A program made the position numbers and the translations under genes. A DNA stretch of 14,571 nt, taken from NCBI GenBank assembly GCA_011049495.1, contig DSBF01000272.1, positions 1-14,571 on the forward strand, given 5' to 3'. This document shows, in pieces, positions 1 through 7,845 of the stretch (position 1 is its first letter; every line of letters begins with the position of its first letter). Below the pieces are notes generated by a model. The model did not search any database and was not told where the DNA came from. It saw only the letters and a list, made by a program, of their open reading frames with translations. The stretch is from Ignavibacteria bacterium (lineage in GTDB: Bacteria; Bacteroidota; Ignavibacteria; Ignavibacteriales; Melioribacteraceae).

Positions 1-332
1 GGGGAAAATTGAAAATCAGTTAGCTAACGGACTGGGAAAAGAATATAGATTTAGTTGCTTTATTGATTGTAACAGAGGATATAATAGATTTTTAAAGCCG
101 CTAATTCGCGAATGTATAAGCGAATTCGCGGCTAAAAAAGAGCCTTGTTTTATGTGCTATATTTTTATTAGTTCATTTCAAAAGCAAAAAGCTGTTTCAG
201 CTAATGCGCGAATAAAAATATATTTTTTCAAGTTTTTATTCGTTTTTCATTCGCGAATTCGCGGCATAATTATTTGATTTTAATTTCACGCCTTTTTTTG
301 TGTCTGTTCAATCAAAGCAATCAGATTTATGC
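1..332 (+). repeat. Long interspersed inverted repeat, copy 1
   Basis: This stretch matches the reverse complement of 3777-4092 along nearly its whole length, with roughly four in five bases identical by eye. Invariant blocks include 69-87 against 4004-4022 (19 of 19), 122-139 against 3965-3982, 237-251 against 3851-3865, 253-271 against 3831-3849 (19 of 19) and 309-319 against 3786-3796. It contains a hairpin with arms 97-109 and 120-132 (13 pairs, one mismatch, 10-base loop) and a perfect CGCGAATTCGCG palindrome at 252-263. Relative to copy 2 the hairpin centre has gained about ten bases. The similarity runs to the window edge, so the left end is probably outside. No transposase or conserved reading frame is seen; it could be a non-autonomous element or a widespread intergenic repeat. 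Confidence 0.85.
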
Positions 333-510
333 TTTTAGATTGGTTATGATTAGGGAAAACAACAGAATGGTGCAATTCTGTAATTCGATTAATCCGCAAA
401 ATCATCTCAATAATTTTTCAAAATGCTTATTGATATTAAAACAAGATTATCACATATTGACCACAATTTTTATTTATAAAAATATTTTTACAAATAATTG
501 AGTAAAAATT
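333..510. other. AT-rich leader before the transporter genes, no gene seen
   Basis: Similarity to the inverted repeat stops near 332. The rest is low-complexity AT-rich sequence up to the ATG at 511. It holds one small hairpin (arms 362-368 and 375-381, seven pairs, loop GGTGCA). I see neither a TANNTTTG-type promoter nor a well-spaced sigma-70 pair. TTGACC at 457-462 has only weak -10 candidates at poor spacing. The transporter genes must start transcription here or further left, but the site cannot be named. Confidence 0.4.
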
Positions 511-1896
511 ATGGCAACTCCTTCAGCACCGAGAGAACAATGGGCTTCTAAGTTAGGATTTATATTAGCTGCAGCCGGTTCTGCTATTGGGCTTGGTAAC
601 ATTTGGAAATTTCCATACGTGGTAGGAGAAAACGGTGGTTCTGCATTTATAATAATTTATTTGTTGTGTACTGCAATAATCGGTTTACCGGTTTTAGTTG
701 GTGAAATATTAATTGGCAGAACAACTCAAAGAAATCCTGTTGGAGCATTTAGAGCATTAAGCGGTTCACGGTTTTGGGCTGGCGTTGGTGGTATGGGGGT
801 AGTTGCCGGTTTTTTAATTTTATCTTTTTATGCGGTAATAGCAGGTTGGTCGGTTGGATATATTTACGAATCTTTTTCAGGTGACTTATTTAAGTATGCC
901 GATCCTACAAAAGCTGCAGTCCATTTTGAAGAGTTGACTCACGATGTTGTTTGGATTATCGGTTACTTTGGATTTTTTATGTTACTTACTATGGGCTTAG
1001 TTTATGCAGGTGTTCAAAAAGGTATTGAACGCGGAAGTAAAATAATGATGCCCGTTTTATTCTTATTATTGATTTTTGTTATGATCAGAGGCATAACAAT
1101 GGAAGGTTCGGGGGCAGGTTTAGAATTTCTTTTAAAACCTGATTGGTCACACGTCAGCGGTCAAACTTTTTTAATTGCATTGGGACAAGCTTTCTTTACA
1201 CTTAGTATGGGTATGGGCGCAATGCTTACATACGGTAGTTATATGTCGAAAAAAGATAGTGTTCCCACTTCTGCCTTACAAATCCTTTTACTTGATACAG
1301 CAATAGCATTAGTTGCAGGTATTGCAATTTTTACATCGGTTTTTGCAACCGGATTGGATGCTGCTGCCGGACCCGGATTAATCTTTCATACCTTACCTGT
1401 TGTTTTTATGAAAATGCCCGGCGGTGAAATCTTTGGACCGATATTCTTTATCTTGCTTTCTATAGCTGCATTAACTTCTGCAATTTCTTTATTGGAAGTT
1501 ATTACTGCATATTTTGTTGATGAGAAAGGTTGGACAAGACATAGAGCTGTAATTGTTTTTGGTAGCGTAACATTTTTAATTGGTATTCCTTCCGCATTAT
1601 CATTTAATGTTTTATCCGATTCAACAATTTTTGGGCTGAACTTTTTTGGTCTTGTTGATTATTTGACGGCTAATATCATGCTTCCACTTGGTGGATTGTT
1701 GATAGCTGTCTTCATTGCCTACGTTTGGAAGTTTGACAAAGCACTAATAGAATTGAAACATGGTGCTGAAAAATTGTTCAATAAAAATCCGTTACTTATA
1801 ACATTATGGCAAATATTTATTAAATTTTTTGCGCCGGTATTAATTTTCTTAGTACTGCTTCATTCAACAGGAATTTTGGATGTTCTCGGATTATAG
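511..1896 (+). CDS. Sodium-dependent amino-acid transporter, SNF/NSS (SLC6-like) family
   Basis: This integral membrane symporter of the LeuT fold couples inward sodium flow to uptake of an amino acid or related amine. The N-terminus (residues 8-40) carries the family signature RExW..GFILAAAGSAIGLGNIWKFPY followed by NGGSAF. Sodium-site residues expected from LeuT are in place: Gly23, Ala25 and Asn30 in helix 1, Thr230 and Ser232 in FFTLS of helix 6, and Ala319, Thr322 and Ser323 in helix 8. Asp262 lies at the position of LeuT Asn286, an acidic residue I associate with chloride-independent bacterial homologues. The 461-residue length with 11-12 hydrophobic segments is normal and the protein looks intact. 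The ribosome binding site is weak (GAG about ten bases upstream). It is followed after 38 bases by an AGCS symporter gene on the same strand, so the two are probably cotranscribed. The substrate cannot be read from sequence. Confidence 0.95.
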   Translation: MATPSAPREQWASKLGFILAAAGSAIGLGNIWKFPYVVGENGGSAFIIIYLLCTAIIGLPVLVGEILIGRTTQRNPVGAFRALSGSRFWAGVGGMGVVAGFLILSFYAVIAGWSVGYIYESFSGDLFKYADPTKAAVHFEELTHDVVWIIGYFGFFMLLTMGLVYAGVQKGIERGSKIMMPVLFLLLIFVMIRGITMEGSGAGLEFLLKPDWSHVSGQTFLIALGQAFFTLSMGMGAMLTYGSYMSKKDSVPTSALQILLLDTAIALVAGIAIFTSVFATGLDAAAGPGLIFHTLPVVFMKMPGGEIFGPIFFILLSIAALTSAISLLEVITAYFVDEKGWTRHRAVIVFGSVTFLIGIPSALSFNVLSDSTIFGLNFFGLVDYLTANIMLPLGGLLIAVFIAYVWKFDKALIELKHGAEKLFNKNPLLITLWQIFIKFFAPVLIFLVLLHSTGILDVLGL

Positions 1897-1934
1897 TTTC
1901 ATGTTCTTTTTCAAAAAATAAAAAAAAGAGGGTA

Positions 1935-3572
1935 ATGAAAAAATCAACTGCTGCTCTTGTTGCATATGCAGTAATATTTTTATTAGTGCTTATGTGGGGT
2001 GTTTCGTTATTTGAAACTGTTTGGGTATTCCCTGGTAATTTCGACATAATCGGCAACTTCCCTTCCAAAGATGTTCCAATTGGTTCAATTCCTTTTATGG
2101 TTATTGCTCTTTTGGGAACAGGCATTTTTGTCACAATTAAACTTGGTTTCCCGCAATTAAGATATATCTGGCACGGACTTAAAGTTACCGGTGGGATATA
2201 TGACGATCCGAATGATGCAGGTGACTTAAATCATTTCCGCGCATTAACAACTGCCCTTTCTGCTACTGTTGGTATCGGTAATATTGCAGGTGTTGCAACA
2301 GCTCTTTATTACGGTGGTCCCGGTGCTTTATTTTGGATGTGGGTTACGGCATTCTTCGGTACAACTCTAAAATTTGCCGAGTGTACTTTATCATTGCAAT
2401 TCAGAAGTTTCGGGAAAGACGGCTTTACACAAGGCGGACCAATGTACACAATTGAAAAAGGACTTGGTCAAAAATGGAGGTGGCTTGCAATTGCTTTTGC
2501 TAGTTTCGCAGTTATTTGTTCTTTTGCAACCGGTAACGCTATCCAAGCTTTTACTGCATCGGATCAGATTTACTCGGAAGTTGTTCAGATTGTCGGCGCA
2601 GAACATTTTCTTACAAGTAAATTTACTCTGTTCGAAGGATTGACGGTTTCAATTCAGCAAATAATAAATGGGTTACTTTTAGTTACTGTTGTTGGTGCAG
2701 TTATTATTGGCGGCATCGGAAGAATTGGTAAAGTAACCGGGTTTTTAGCACCGATAATGGCAGCAGTTTATGTTGTTGCCGCTTTATTAATACTTTTCTC
2801 TAATTTCGATTCACTTGCTCATAGCGTTGGATTGATTTTTCAAATGGCATTTAATCCGCCTGCACAAGTCGCCGGTGTTGCAGGAGGAATGTTTCTGTTT
2901 ATTCTAAATACAATGATGTGGGGAATTAAACGCGGTCTATATTCAAATGAAGCAGGACAAGGAAGTGCTGCTATTGCTCACTCTACGGCAAAAACCAAAT
3001 ACTCAGTTAGAGAAGGCTCTGTAGCATTATTGGAACCTTTTATAGATACAATAATGATTTGTTCATTAACAGGTTTAGTTATTCTTTCAACCGGTGCTTG
3101 GCATCATACTGAATTTTATGTAAAATTTATAGACCCCAATTTCAGCGGTGAAATGATGAACAGCAGTATATTGACATCCTATGCATTCAAAGAAGGATTA
3201 AGCTGGTTAATTGGATGGGGTGATAAAATTGTTACAACTTCTGTATTGCTCTTCTCGGTTTCAACTGCAATTAGTTGGTCATACTATGGTGATAGGGCTA
3301 CAGATTATTTATTCGGTGCGAAGGCAATTATTTATTATAAATGGGTTTTCTTATTGTTTGTGTTTATTGGTGCAATTGCAGAATTAGAAGCAGTTTGGAG
3401 TTTCGGAGATGCAGCTTTAGGATTTATGACCTTTCCAAATTTAATCTCTATTGTATTGCTTTCAGGTTATTTGAAAAAAATTACAAAAGAGTATTTTTCT
3501 TATAAGCATTTAACATATAAAGAATTTGTTGCTCAGGGTAAAACTTCCGAAGATCATGAATTAGAACCTTGA
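1935..3572 (+). CDS. Alanine/glycine:cation symporter, AGCS family
   Basis: This sodium- or proton-coupled symporter for alanine and glycine (L or D) sits in the cytoplasmic membrane. Diagnostic segments are SATVGIGNIAGVA (residues 109-121) followed by GGPGALFWMW, then QGGPMYTIEKGLG, and WGIKRGLYSNEAGQGSA (329-345) followed by IAHSTAKT and LLEPFIDTIMIC. All are hallmarks of AlsT/DagA-type carriers. At 545 residues it is longer than the usual 450 or so. The extra length is in an N-terminal extension with its own hydrophobic segment (residues 6-24) and in loops near residues 205-235 and 390-425. The purine-rich AGAGGG lies only two bases before the ATG, an unusually short spacing, but the N-terminal membrane segment supports this start. 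It probably forms one operon with the SNF-type gene upstream. Substrate choice beyond the family is uncertain. Confidence 0.95.
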   Translation: MKKSTAALVAYAVIFLLVLMWGVSLFETVWVFPGNFDIIGNFPSKDVPIGSIPFMVIALLGTGIFVTIKLGFPQLRYIWHGLKVTGGIYDDPNDAGDLNHFRALTTALSATVGIGNIAGVATALYYGGPGALFWMWVTAFFGTTLKFAECTLSLQFRSFGKDGFTQGGPMYTIEKGLGQKWRWLAIAFASFAVICSFATGNAIQAFTASDQIYSEVVQIVGAEHFLTSKFTLFEGLTVSIQQIINGLLLVTVVGAVIIGGIGRIGKVTGFLAPIMAAVYVVAALLILFSNFDSLAHSVGLIFQMAFNPPAQVAGVAGGMFLFILNTMMWGIKRGLYSNEAGQGSAAIAHSTAKTKYSVREGSVALLEPFIDTIMICSLTGLVILSTGAWHHTEFYVKFIDPNFSGEMMNSSILTSYAFKEGLSWLIGWGDKIVTTSVLLFSVSTAISWSYYGDRATDYLFGAKAIIYYKWVFLLFVFIGAIAELEAVWSFGDAALGFMTFPNLISIVLLSGYLKKITKEYFSYKHLTYKEFVAQGKTSEDHELEP

Positions 3573-3581
3573 TAAATTTAT

Positions 3582-3631
3582 TAGTCTTGAAGGTAAACGC
3601 AGCAATTTGTGCAGCTTATCCTTCAAGATTA
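3582..3631 (+). other. 12-pair hairpin just after the transporter genes
   Basis: Bases 3582-3593 pair with 3620-3631 in an uninterrupted 12-pair stem containing one G-U pair, core CTTGAAGG/CCTTCAAG. Three more pairs follow if one base is bulged. The hairpin starts ten bases after the AGCS stop codon, where a terminator or a 3'-end-protecting structure is expected. No T-run follows, so it does not fit the standard intrinsic terminator. A role in transcript stability or rho-dependent ending is possible. Confidence 0.5.
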
Positions 3632-3693
3632 GTTCTATCAGTAACATTCGAAAAAATCGATCTCAGTCTTACCGCCGGCTCACCGGATAATTT

Positions 3694-4109
3694 GGTGGCA
3701 AAAGTTACCGATTAATTTTTTGTCATTTCATTCCAGTCCATCAGCTAACGTATCGGAAATCGTTTCATGAATGCATTAATCTAACTGCTTTGATTGACCA
3801 TAAAAAAAAGACGTGAAATGAAAATCAAAAAATTATGCCGCGAATTCGCAAATGAAAAACGAATAAAATCTCGGGGAAAGTATATAATTATTCGCGCATT
3901 GGCGGCAACAGCTTTTTGCTTTTTAATTGAACTAATCAAAACATAGTACATAAAACAAGACTCTTTTTTTAGCCGCGAATTCGCGAATTAGCGGCTTAAA
4001 AAACTATTATATCCTCTGTTACTAGCAATAAAGAAACTAAAGATTTTTTCTTTTTCCAGTCAGCTAGCAAACGGATTTTCAATTTTTTCGCTAAATGACT
4101 TTTGCCACC
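3694..4109. repeat. 12-base inverted pair framing repeat copy 2
   Basis: GGTGGCAAAAGT at 3694-3705 and its exact reverse complement ACTTTTGCCACC at 4098-4109 enclose the second copy of the long repeat with about 70 bases to spare on the left and 5 on the right. Similarity extends a few bases outward (AATTT on both sides). They could be terminal inverted repeats of a small non-autonomous element. No flanking target duplication is clear. In copy 1 the matching outer end would lie just left of the window, and the inner end is not recognisable. Confidence 0.4.
3777..4092 (-). repeat. Long interspersed inverted repeat, copy 2
   Basis: This is the reverse-complement partner of 1-332. It contains a 24-base near-perfect palindrome at 3972-3995 (12 pairs, one mismatch) flanked by a T-run on the left and an A-run on the right, and a second CGCGAATTCGC block at 3839-3849. 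Together with copy 1 it encloses the two transporter genes in a 3.4 kb interval. The reading frame that is open in copy 1 is broken here by an early TGA, which argues against a conserved protein. I infer a repeat family dispersed in this genome. Confidence 0.85.
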
Positions 4110-4149
4110 GAAAAATTCTCTCCGTCTTACCGTCCTTACCTCGAAGATT

Positions 4150-4176
4150 TTGTTGTAGTGTTTTCTTTTTTATAAT
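4150..4176 (+). promoter_or_regulatory. Candidate promoter for the phosphofructokinase gene
   Basis: TTGTTG at 4150-4155 and TATAAT at 4171-4176 are separated by 15 bases, 65 bases before the start codon. The spacing is short of the usual 17 and the TANNTTTG box seen elsewhere in this window is absent, so this is only a weak candidate. Confidence 0.25.
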
Positions 4177-4241
4177 CTTTTATTTATTGAGTTCAGTTAA
4201 TATATTAGCAGGCGCACTTTTTAGAATAATACGGAGATAAA

Positions 4242-5444
4242 ATGGCAAATATCAACAAGATTAAAGGGAGAATCGGAATACTTACCGGTGGAGGCGATGT
4301 TCCAGGTTTGAACCCGGCAATTCGTGCAGTTACTATAAGAGCAAACCGAGAAGGTTATGAAGTTATTGGAATTCGCAGAGGTTGGGCTGGTATGATTGAT
4401 ATTCATAGGGATGAAAAATATGATAATAGCAAAAACTATTCGATCCTCACAGAGGAACTAGTCAACAAAACCGGAAGAACCGGCGGTACATTTTTACATT
4501 CATCGAGAACCAGACCTAGCCATGTGCCGAAAGTTAACGTACCGGAACATCTTCGTGACAAATACTTGGATGATGTGAATGATCTTACCGAAGATGTAAT
4601 GAAAAATATTGATTTTCTCGGTCTCGATTACCTTATTCCTATTGGCGGCGATGATACACTTAGCTACGGTGTTCATCTTCATAATCAAGGTATGAAAGTA
4701 ATAGCAATTCCTAAAACAATGGATAACGATGTTCCCGGAACAGATTACTGCATCGGATTCAGTACCTGTGTAACCAGAACAATTGAATTAACGCATATGT
4801 TGAGAACAACTGCAGGGTCTCATGAAAGATTTCTAATAATTGAAGTATTCGGTCGTTATGCAGGTTTCACTGCTCTGCTGCCAACAATGGCTGGTGCGGC
4901 AAATAGATGCGTTATACCTGAACACAAATTCGATATTGAAAGATTAACAGAATTATTAGTAAAAGATCGGGAAACAAACCCAAGTAATTATTCAGTTGCT
5001 CTCGTATCCGAAGGAGCAATGTTTGAAGGGCAAGAGATGGTTTTTGAAAATGCCGAAATGGATATGTATGGTCATAAAAAACTTGGAGGAATTGGGGATG
5101 TGGTGTCGAGTAAGTTGAAAGAATTATCGCCGAAGTATAATAATGGTCAGAGAGTAAATGTGATTAACCAAAGATTAGGTTATATCGTCAGGTGCGGCGA
5201 TCCGGATGCAATCGATTCTATTGTTCCGATGGCATACGGAAATTTAGCTCTTGATCTTATTATGGAAAATACATCCGGCAGATTAGTTACTCTTAAAAAC
5301 GGAAGATATGATAACGAGCACCTGGAAGTTGTTACCAGCTTTAAGAAAAAAGTCGATGTTGAAAAATATTACAATATTGACAGACTTCGTCCGTACTACA
5401 AAAGTTTTGAATCGAAACCGTTATTTATAATGGCAAGTGATTAG
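4242..5444 (+). CDS. 6-phosphofructokinase, probably pyrophosphate-dependent
   Basis: The enzyme phosphorylates fructose 6-phosphate to fructose 1,6-bisphosphate, the committing step of glycolysis, in the cytoplasm. The N-terminal phosphate-donor loop is TGGGDVPGLN (residues 15-24). The central motif is GGDDT (135-139) and the catalytic loop is PKTMDND (157-163), with Asp161 and Asp163 as the catalytic aspartates. In ATP enzymes such as E. coli PfkA the two selector positions are Gly104 and Gly124. Here they are Asp138 and Lys158, the pair typical of pyrophosphate-using enzymes, which work reversibly. The 400-residue length is longer than the 320 of E. coli PfkA and fits the mixed-substrate group. 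Start choice is supported by GGAG five bases upstream. The gene stands alone, is preceded by the repeat region and ends at a strong terminator. ATP use is not excluded without assay. Confidence 0.93.
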   Translation: MANINKIKGRIGILTGGGDVPGLNPAIRAVTIRANREGYEVIGIRRGWAGMIDIHRDEKYDNSKNYSILTEELVNKTGRTGGTFLHSSRTRPSHVPKVNVPEHLRDKYLDDVNDLTEDVMKNIDFLGLDYLIPIGGDDTLSYGVHLHNQGMKVIAIPKTMDNDVPGTDYCIGFSTCVTRTIELTHMLRTTAGSHERFLIIEVFGRYAGFTALLPTMAGAANRCVIPEHKFDIERLTELLVKDRETNPSNYSVALVSEGAMFEGQEMVFENAEMDMYGHKKLGGIGDVVSSKLKELSPKYNNGQRVNVINQRLGYIVRCGDPDAIDSIVPMAYGNLALDLIMENTSGRLVTLKNGRYDNEHLEVVTSFKKKVDVEKYYNIDRLRPYYKSFESKPLFIMASD

Positions 5445-5489
5445 TAAAATTAGAAATGCTGATTTAAGACTTTATTTTTTAATAATGCA

Positions 5490-5522
5490 CCGCAGACATA
5501 AAGTCTGCGGCTACATTTTTTT
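5490..5522 (+). terminator. Intrinsic terminator after the phosphofructokinase gene
   Basis: A perfect eight-pair stem (CCGCAGAC at 5490-5497, GTCTGCGG at 5503-5510) with a five-base ATAAA loop is followed by CTACA and a run of seven T. It ends at the stop codon of the converging helicase gene. Read on the minus strand there is no immediate T-run, so it mainly serves the plus-strand gene. The stem may also belong to a family of dispersed palindromes. Confidence 0.8.
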
Positions 5523-7710
5523 ATGCTAATTTCAGATTGGCAAATTTAATTAGAAGTGTTTTCATACCGTGTGATTCAAAATCTATTGTTATTTTTTGGT
5601 CATTCCCTAAACCGTTAATAGAAATGATTTTTCCTTCACCGAATACTTCATGATGTACTCTGCTGCCTACTCTAACCGATCTTCGTTCCTGATTATACTC
5701 ATCATCATAGCTAGGTTGATAAAACTCATCATAATTATCCGATTTTTTTCTTCGTCCGGACTTTCTACCAGTTCCACCATTTAACTCAATATATGTATTC
5801 GGATCAATCTCCTCGAGAAATCTTGATCTACTTTGATATGCAACTTCACCGAAACGATACCTTGAGCGTGCATAGGTAATAAACACTTTCTTTTCGGCAC
5901 GTGTCAATGCTACATAAAATAAACGACGCTCTTCCTCATCATTTGCATTCATATCGAATTTTGAGTTAAGCGGAAAAAGGTCTTCTTCGCAGCCGGTTAC
6001 AAAAACAATCGGGAATTCTAATCCCTTAGCAGAATGTATCGTCATCAAAGTAATACTGTTTTTAGATTCGTCTAACTGATCAACACCCGATATTAACGAA
6101 ACTTCTTCAAGAAAGGTATCAAGATCGGCATTTTTATTTTCTTCATTATATTCTTGAATTGCGTTCAATAACTCCTTGATGTTGTCATAACGCTGTTTTG
6201 AATCTTGAGTATTTTCTTCTTTATAAATTCGCAGAACACCTAATTCGTCAATTAATGCCGAAGTTAGTTCAGCTAAAGAGAGCTTGTCTTTTAATTCAAT
6301 ATATTTATCAAGTAGTTGTTTAAACTGTTTTACATTTTTTTGAATTCGCTCTTTTACAGCAATTACCTCAAAAACTCTTGACATAGTCGTAAATAAACTA
6401 ATATCTAACTTACGCGCGAATTCAATCATTTTGGATATTGATGTATTGCCAATTCCTCTTTGCGGAAAGTTCATAATACGTAATAAGCTTTCTTCATCTT
6501 CTTGATTAGCCAAGACTCTTAAGTAAGCTATAATATCTTTTACTTCTTTTCTTCTGTAGAATTCGACACCACCAATAATTTTGTAAGGAATTTTATCTCT
6601 TCTTAGAGCTTCTTCCAATGCGCGTGATTGAGAATTAACACGATATAATATTGCAATGTCATTTAAGGATATTTTTTTCTGAGATACTTCTTTCTTAATT
6701 TTTTTACTTATCTGAAATGCTTCATCTTTTTCATCTGCACATCTCAAAATTGAAAGCTGTTCTCCATCATTATTTTCTGTCCACAATGTTTTCTTGATTT
6801 GATTTTTATTATTCTTTATGACAGAATCAGCGGCTTGAAGTATCATTTTTGTTGAACGATAGTTTTGTTCGAGACGAAATACTACGGCTTTATCAAAATC
6901 TCTTTCGAAATCCAGCATATTACCGATATGAGCACCTCTCCAACCATAAATACTTTGAGCATCATCACCGACAACGCATACTTTAGTACGAGGTGTAGCA
7001 AGAAATTTAACTATTTCATATTGTGCTTTATTAGTATCCTGAAATTCATCAATAAGGATGTACTTAAATTGTTTACGATAATTCTGTAATACTTTCTGAT
7101 GGTTATTAAATAACTCAATCGGTTTTAACAATAAATCATCAAAATCCATTGCGTTATTTATATGAAGTCTCTTATTATACTCGCGATAAACTTTTGCAAT
7201 AGTTTTCTCTTGAGGGGTTTGTGCGATATCCTTTTCGTATTCATCCGGACCAATCATTTGATTCTTCAAATTACTAATTCTACTGTGGATAGAATTTCCC
7301 GTCAAGCCAGCAATATCAATTTCAAATTCCTGAAGAATATTATTTACGAGTGATACGGAATCTTCTTTGTCATAAATTGAAAAATTTGTTTTGTAGTTAA
7401 TTTTGTCCGCTTCATTTCTTAAAATTTTTGCTAAAATTGAATGAAATGTTCCCATCCAAATCTTTTCGGCTTTCTTACCGACCAAATGAGTAATTCTCTC
7501 TTTCATTTCATTTGCAGCTTTATTTGTAAATGTAAGCGCAAGAATATTCTCCGGTTCAAATCCATCCGCTAAAATATATGCTATTTTATGTGTAAGAACT
7601 TTAGTTTTGCCGGAACCTGCACCTGCAACAATCATATGTGGTTTTGCGTTGAATTCAACAGCAGCTACTTGGGCGGGGTTTAATTCTTCTAAAATCTTTG
7701 TTTTGGACAT
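5521..7710 (-). CDS. uvrD: UvrD/PcrA-type superfamily 1 DNA helicase
   Basis: This ATP-dependent 3'-to-5' DNA helicase acts in nucleotide excision repair, mismatch repair or clearance of RecA filaments and stalled polymerase. All superfamily 1A motifs are present in order: Q motif (Gln14), Walker A GAGSGKT (30-36, Lys35), FTNKAANEM (61-69), GTFHSI (87-92), Walker B DEFQDT (221-226), GDDAQSIYGWRGA (248-260), QNYRST, MTIHSAKGLEFPIVFVTG and EEERRLFYVALTRAEKK. The last 50 residues (about 680-729) form the Tudor-like tail of PcrA/UvrD that contacts RNA polymerase, starting VGSRVHHEVFGEG. The 729-residue length is normal for PcrA/UvrD. AAGGGA lies a few bases before the ATG, and a good Bacteroidota-type promoter sits about 30 bases upstream, so it is probably transcribed alone. 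Assignment to UvrD or PcrA rather than another paralogue rests on the C-terminal tail. Confidence 0.96.
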   Translation of the reverse strand: MSKTKILEELNPAQVAAVEFNAKPHMIVAGAGSGKTKVLTHKIAYILADGFEPENILALTFTNKAANEMKERITHLVGKKAEKIWMGTFHSILAKILRNEADKINYKTNFSIYDKEDSVSLVNNILQEFEIDIAGLTGNSIHSRISNLKNQMIGPDEYEKDIAQTPQEKTIAKVYREYNKRLHINNAMDFDDLLLKPIELFNNHQKVLQNYRKQFKYILIDEFQDTNKAQYEIVKFLATPRTKVCVVGDDAQSIYGWRGAHIGNMLDFERDFDKAVVFRLEQNYRSTKMILQAADSVIKNNKNQIKKTLWTENNDGEQLSILRCADEKDEAFQISKKIKKEVSQKKISLNDIAILYRVNSQSRALEEALRRDKIPYKIIGGVEFYRRKEVKDIIAYLRVLANQEDEESLLRIMNFPQRGIGNTSISKMIEFARKLDISLFTTMSRVFEVIAVKERIQKNVKQFKQLLDKYIELKDKLSLAELTSALIDELGVLRIYKEENTQDSKQRYDNIKELLNAIQEYNEENKNADLDTFLEEVSLISGVDQLDESKNSITLMTIHSAKGLEFPIVFVTGCEEDLFPLNSKFDMNANDEEERRLFYVALTRAEKKVFITYARSRYRFGEVAYQSRSRFLEEIDPNTYIELNGGTGRKSGRRKKSDNYDEFYQPSYDDEYNQERRSVRVGSRVHHEVFGEGKIISINGLGNDQKITIDFESHGMKTLLIKFANLKLA

Positions 7711-7741
7711 AGAATTCCCTTTTTCTTGAAAATTAAGTCTG

Positions 7742-7773
7742 CAAATATAGTAAAATCGACTCCAATTATCAAA
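7742..7773 (-). promoter_or_regulatory. Bacteroidota-type promoter of the helicase gene
   Basis: On the minus strand TTTG (7773-7770) is followed after 20 bases by TATATTTG (7749-7742), matching the TTTG/TANNTTTG pattern of the Bacteroidota primary sigma factor. Transcription would begin about 7735 and leave a leader of roughly 25 bases before the helicase ATG. Confidence 0.6.
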
Positions 7774-7798
7774 AAATTTGAGATTGAAAGATTTAGAA

Positions 7799-7821
7799 TA
7801 AAAAACCGGGGATAAAACCCG
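7799..7821 (-). terminator. Weak intrinsic terminator after the aminopeptidase gene
   Basis: On the minus strand CGGG, a seven-base loop and CCCG are followed by G and six T, about 25 bases after the aminopeptidase stop codon. The stem has only four G-C pairs, so it is weak, but its place at the end of the minus-strand gene row fits. Confidence 0.4.
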
Positions 7822-7845
7822 CTATTTTGAAGGAATTTAGAGTTT

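Larger units (their letters stand above)
3573..4241. other. Long intergenic region holding a hairpin and inverted repeat copy 2
   Basis: These 669 bases between the AGCS gene and the phosphofructokinase gene contain no credible reading frame. From left to right they hold a 12-pair hairpin (3582-3631), a 12-base inverted pair framing about 416 bases (3694-3705 and 4098-4109), repeat copy 2 (3777-4092), and a T-rich stretch with a promoter candidate before the ATG at 4242. The nonamer GTCTTACCG occurs on both sides of copy 2 (near 3666 and 4124), which may be a duplication or chance. Confidence 0.6.

Noticed and set aside
2..277. Open frame entering from the left edge (about 91 codons) across repeat copy 1
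   Set aside because: The same frame in repeat copy 2 is stopped early by TGA, the frame runs through the palindromes, and no protein family is recognised. A degraded coding remnant is possible but unsupported.
274..501. 75-residue open frame before the transporter genes
   Set aside because: It starts inside the repeat, is low-complexity and rich in Asn and Ile, has no ribosome binding site, and matches nothing I recognise.
1820..2134. Minus-strand frame across the SNF/AGCS gene junction
   Set aside because: It overlaps two clear genes in antisense and has no family features; it is a shadow frame.
3972..3995. Terminator in repeat copy 2
   Set aside because: The hairpin is preceded by T and followed by A on both strands, the opposite of an intrinsic terminator.
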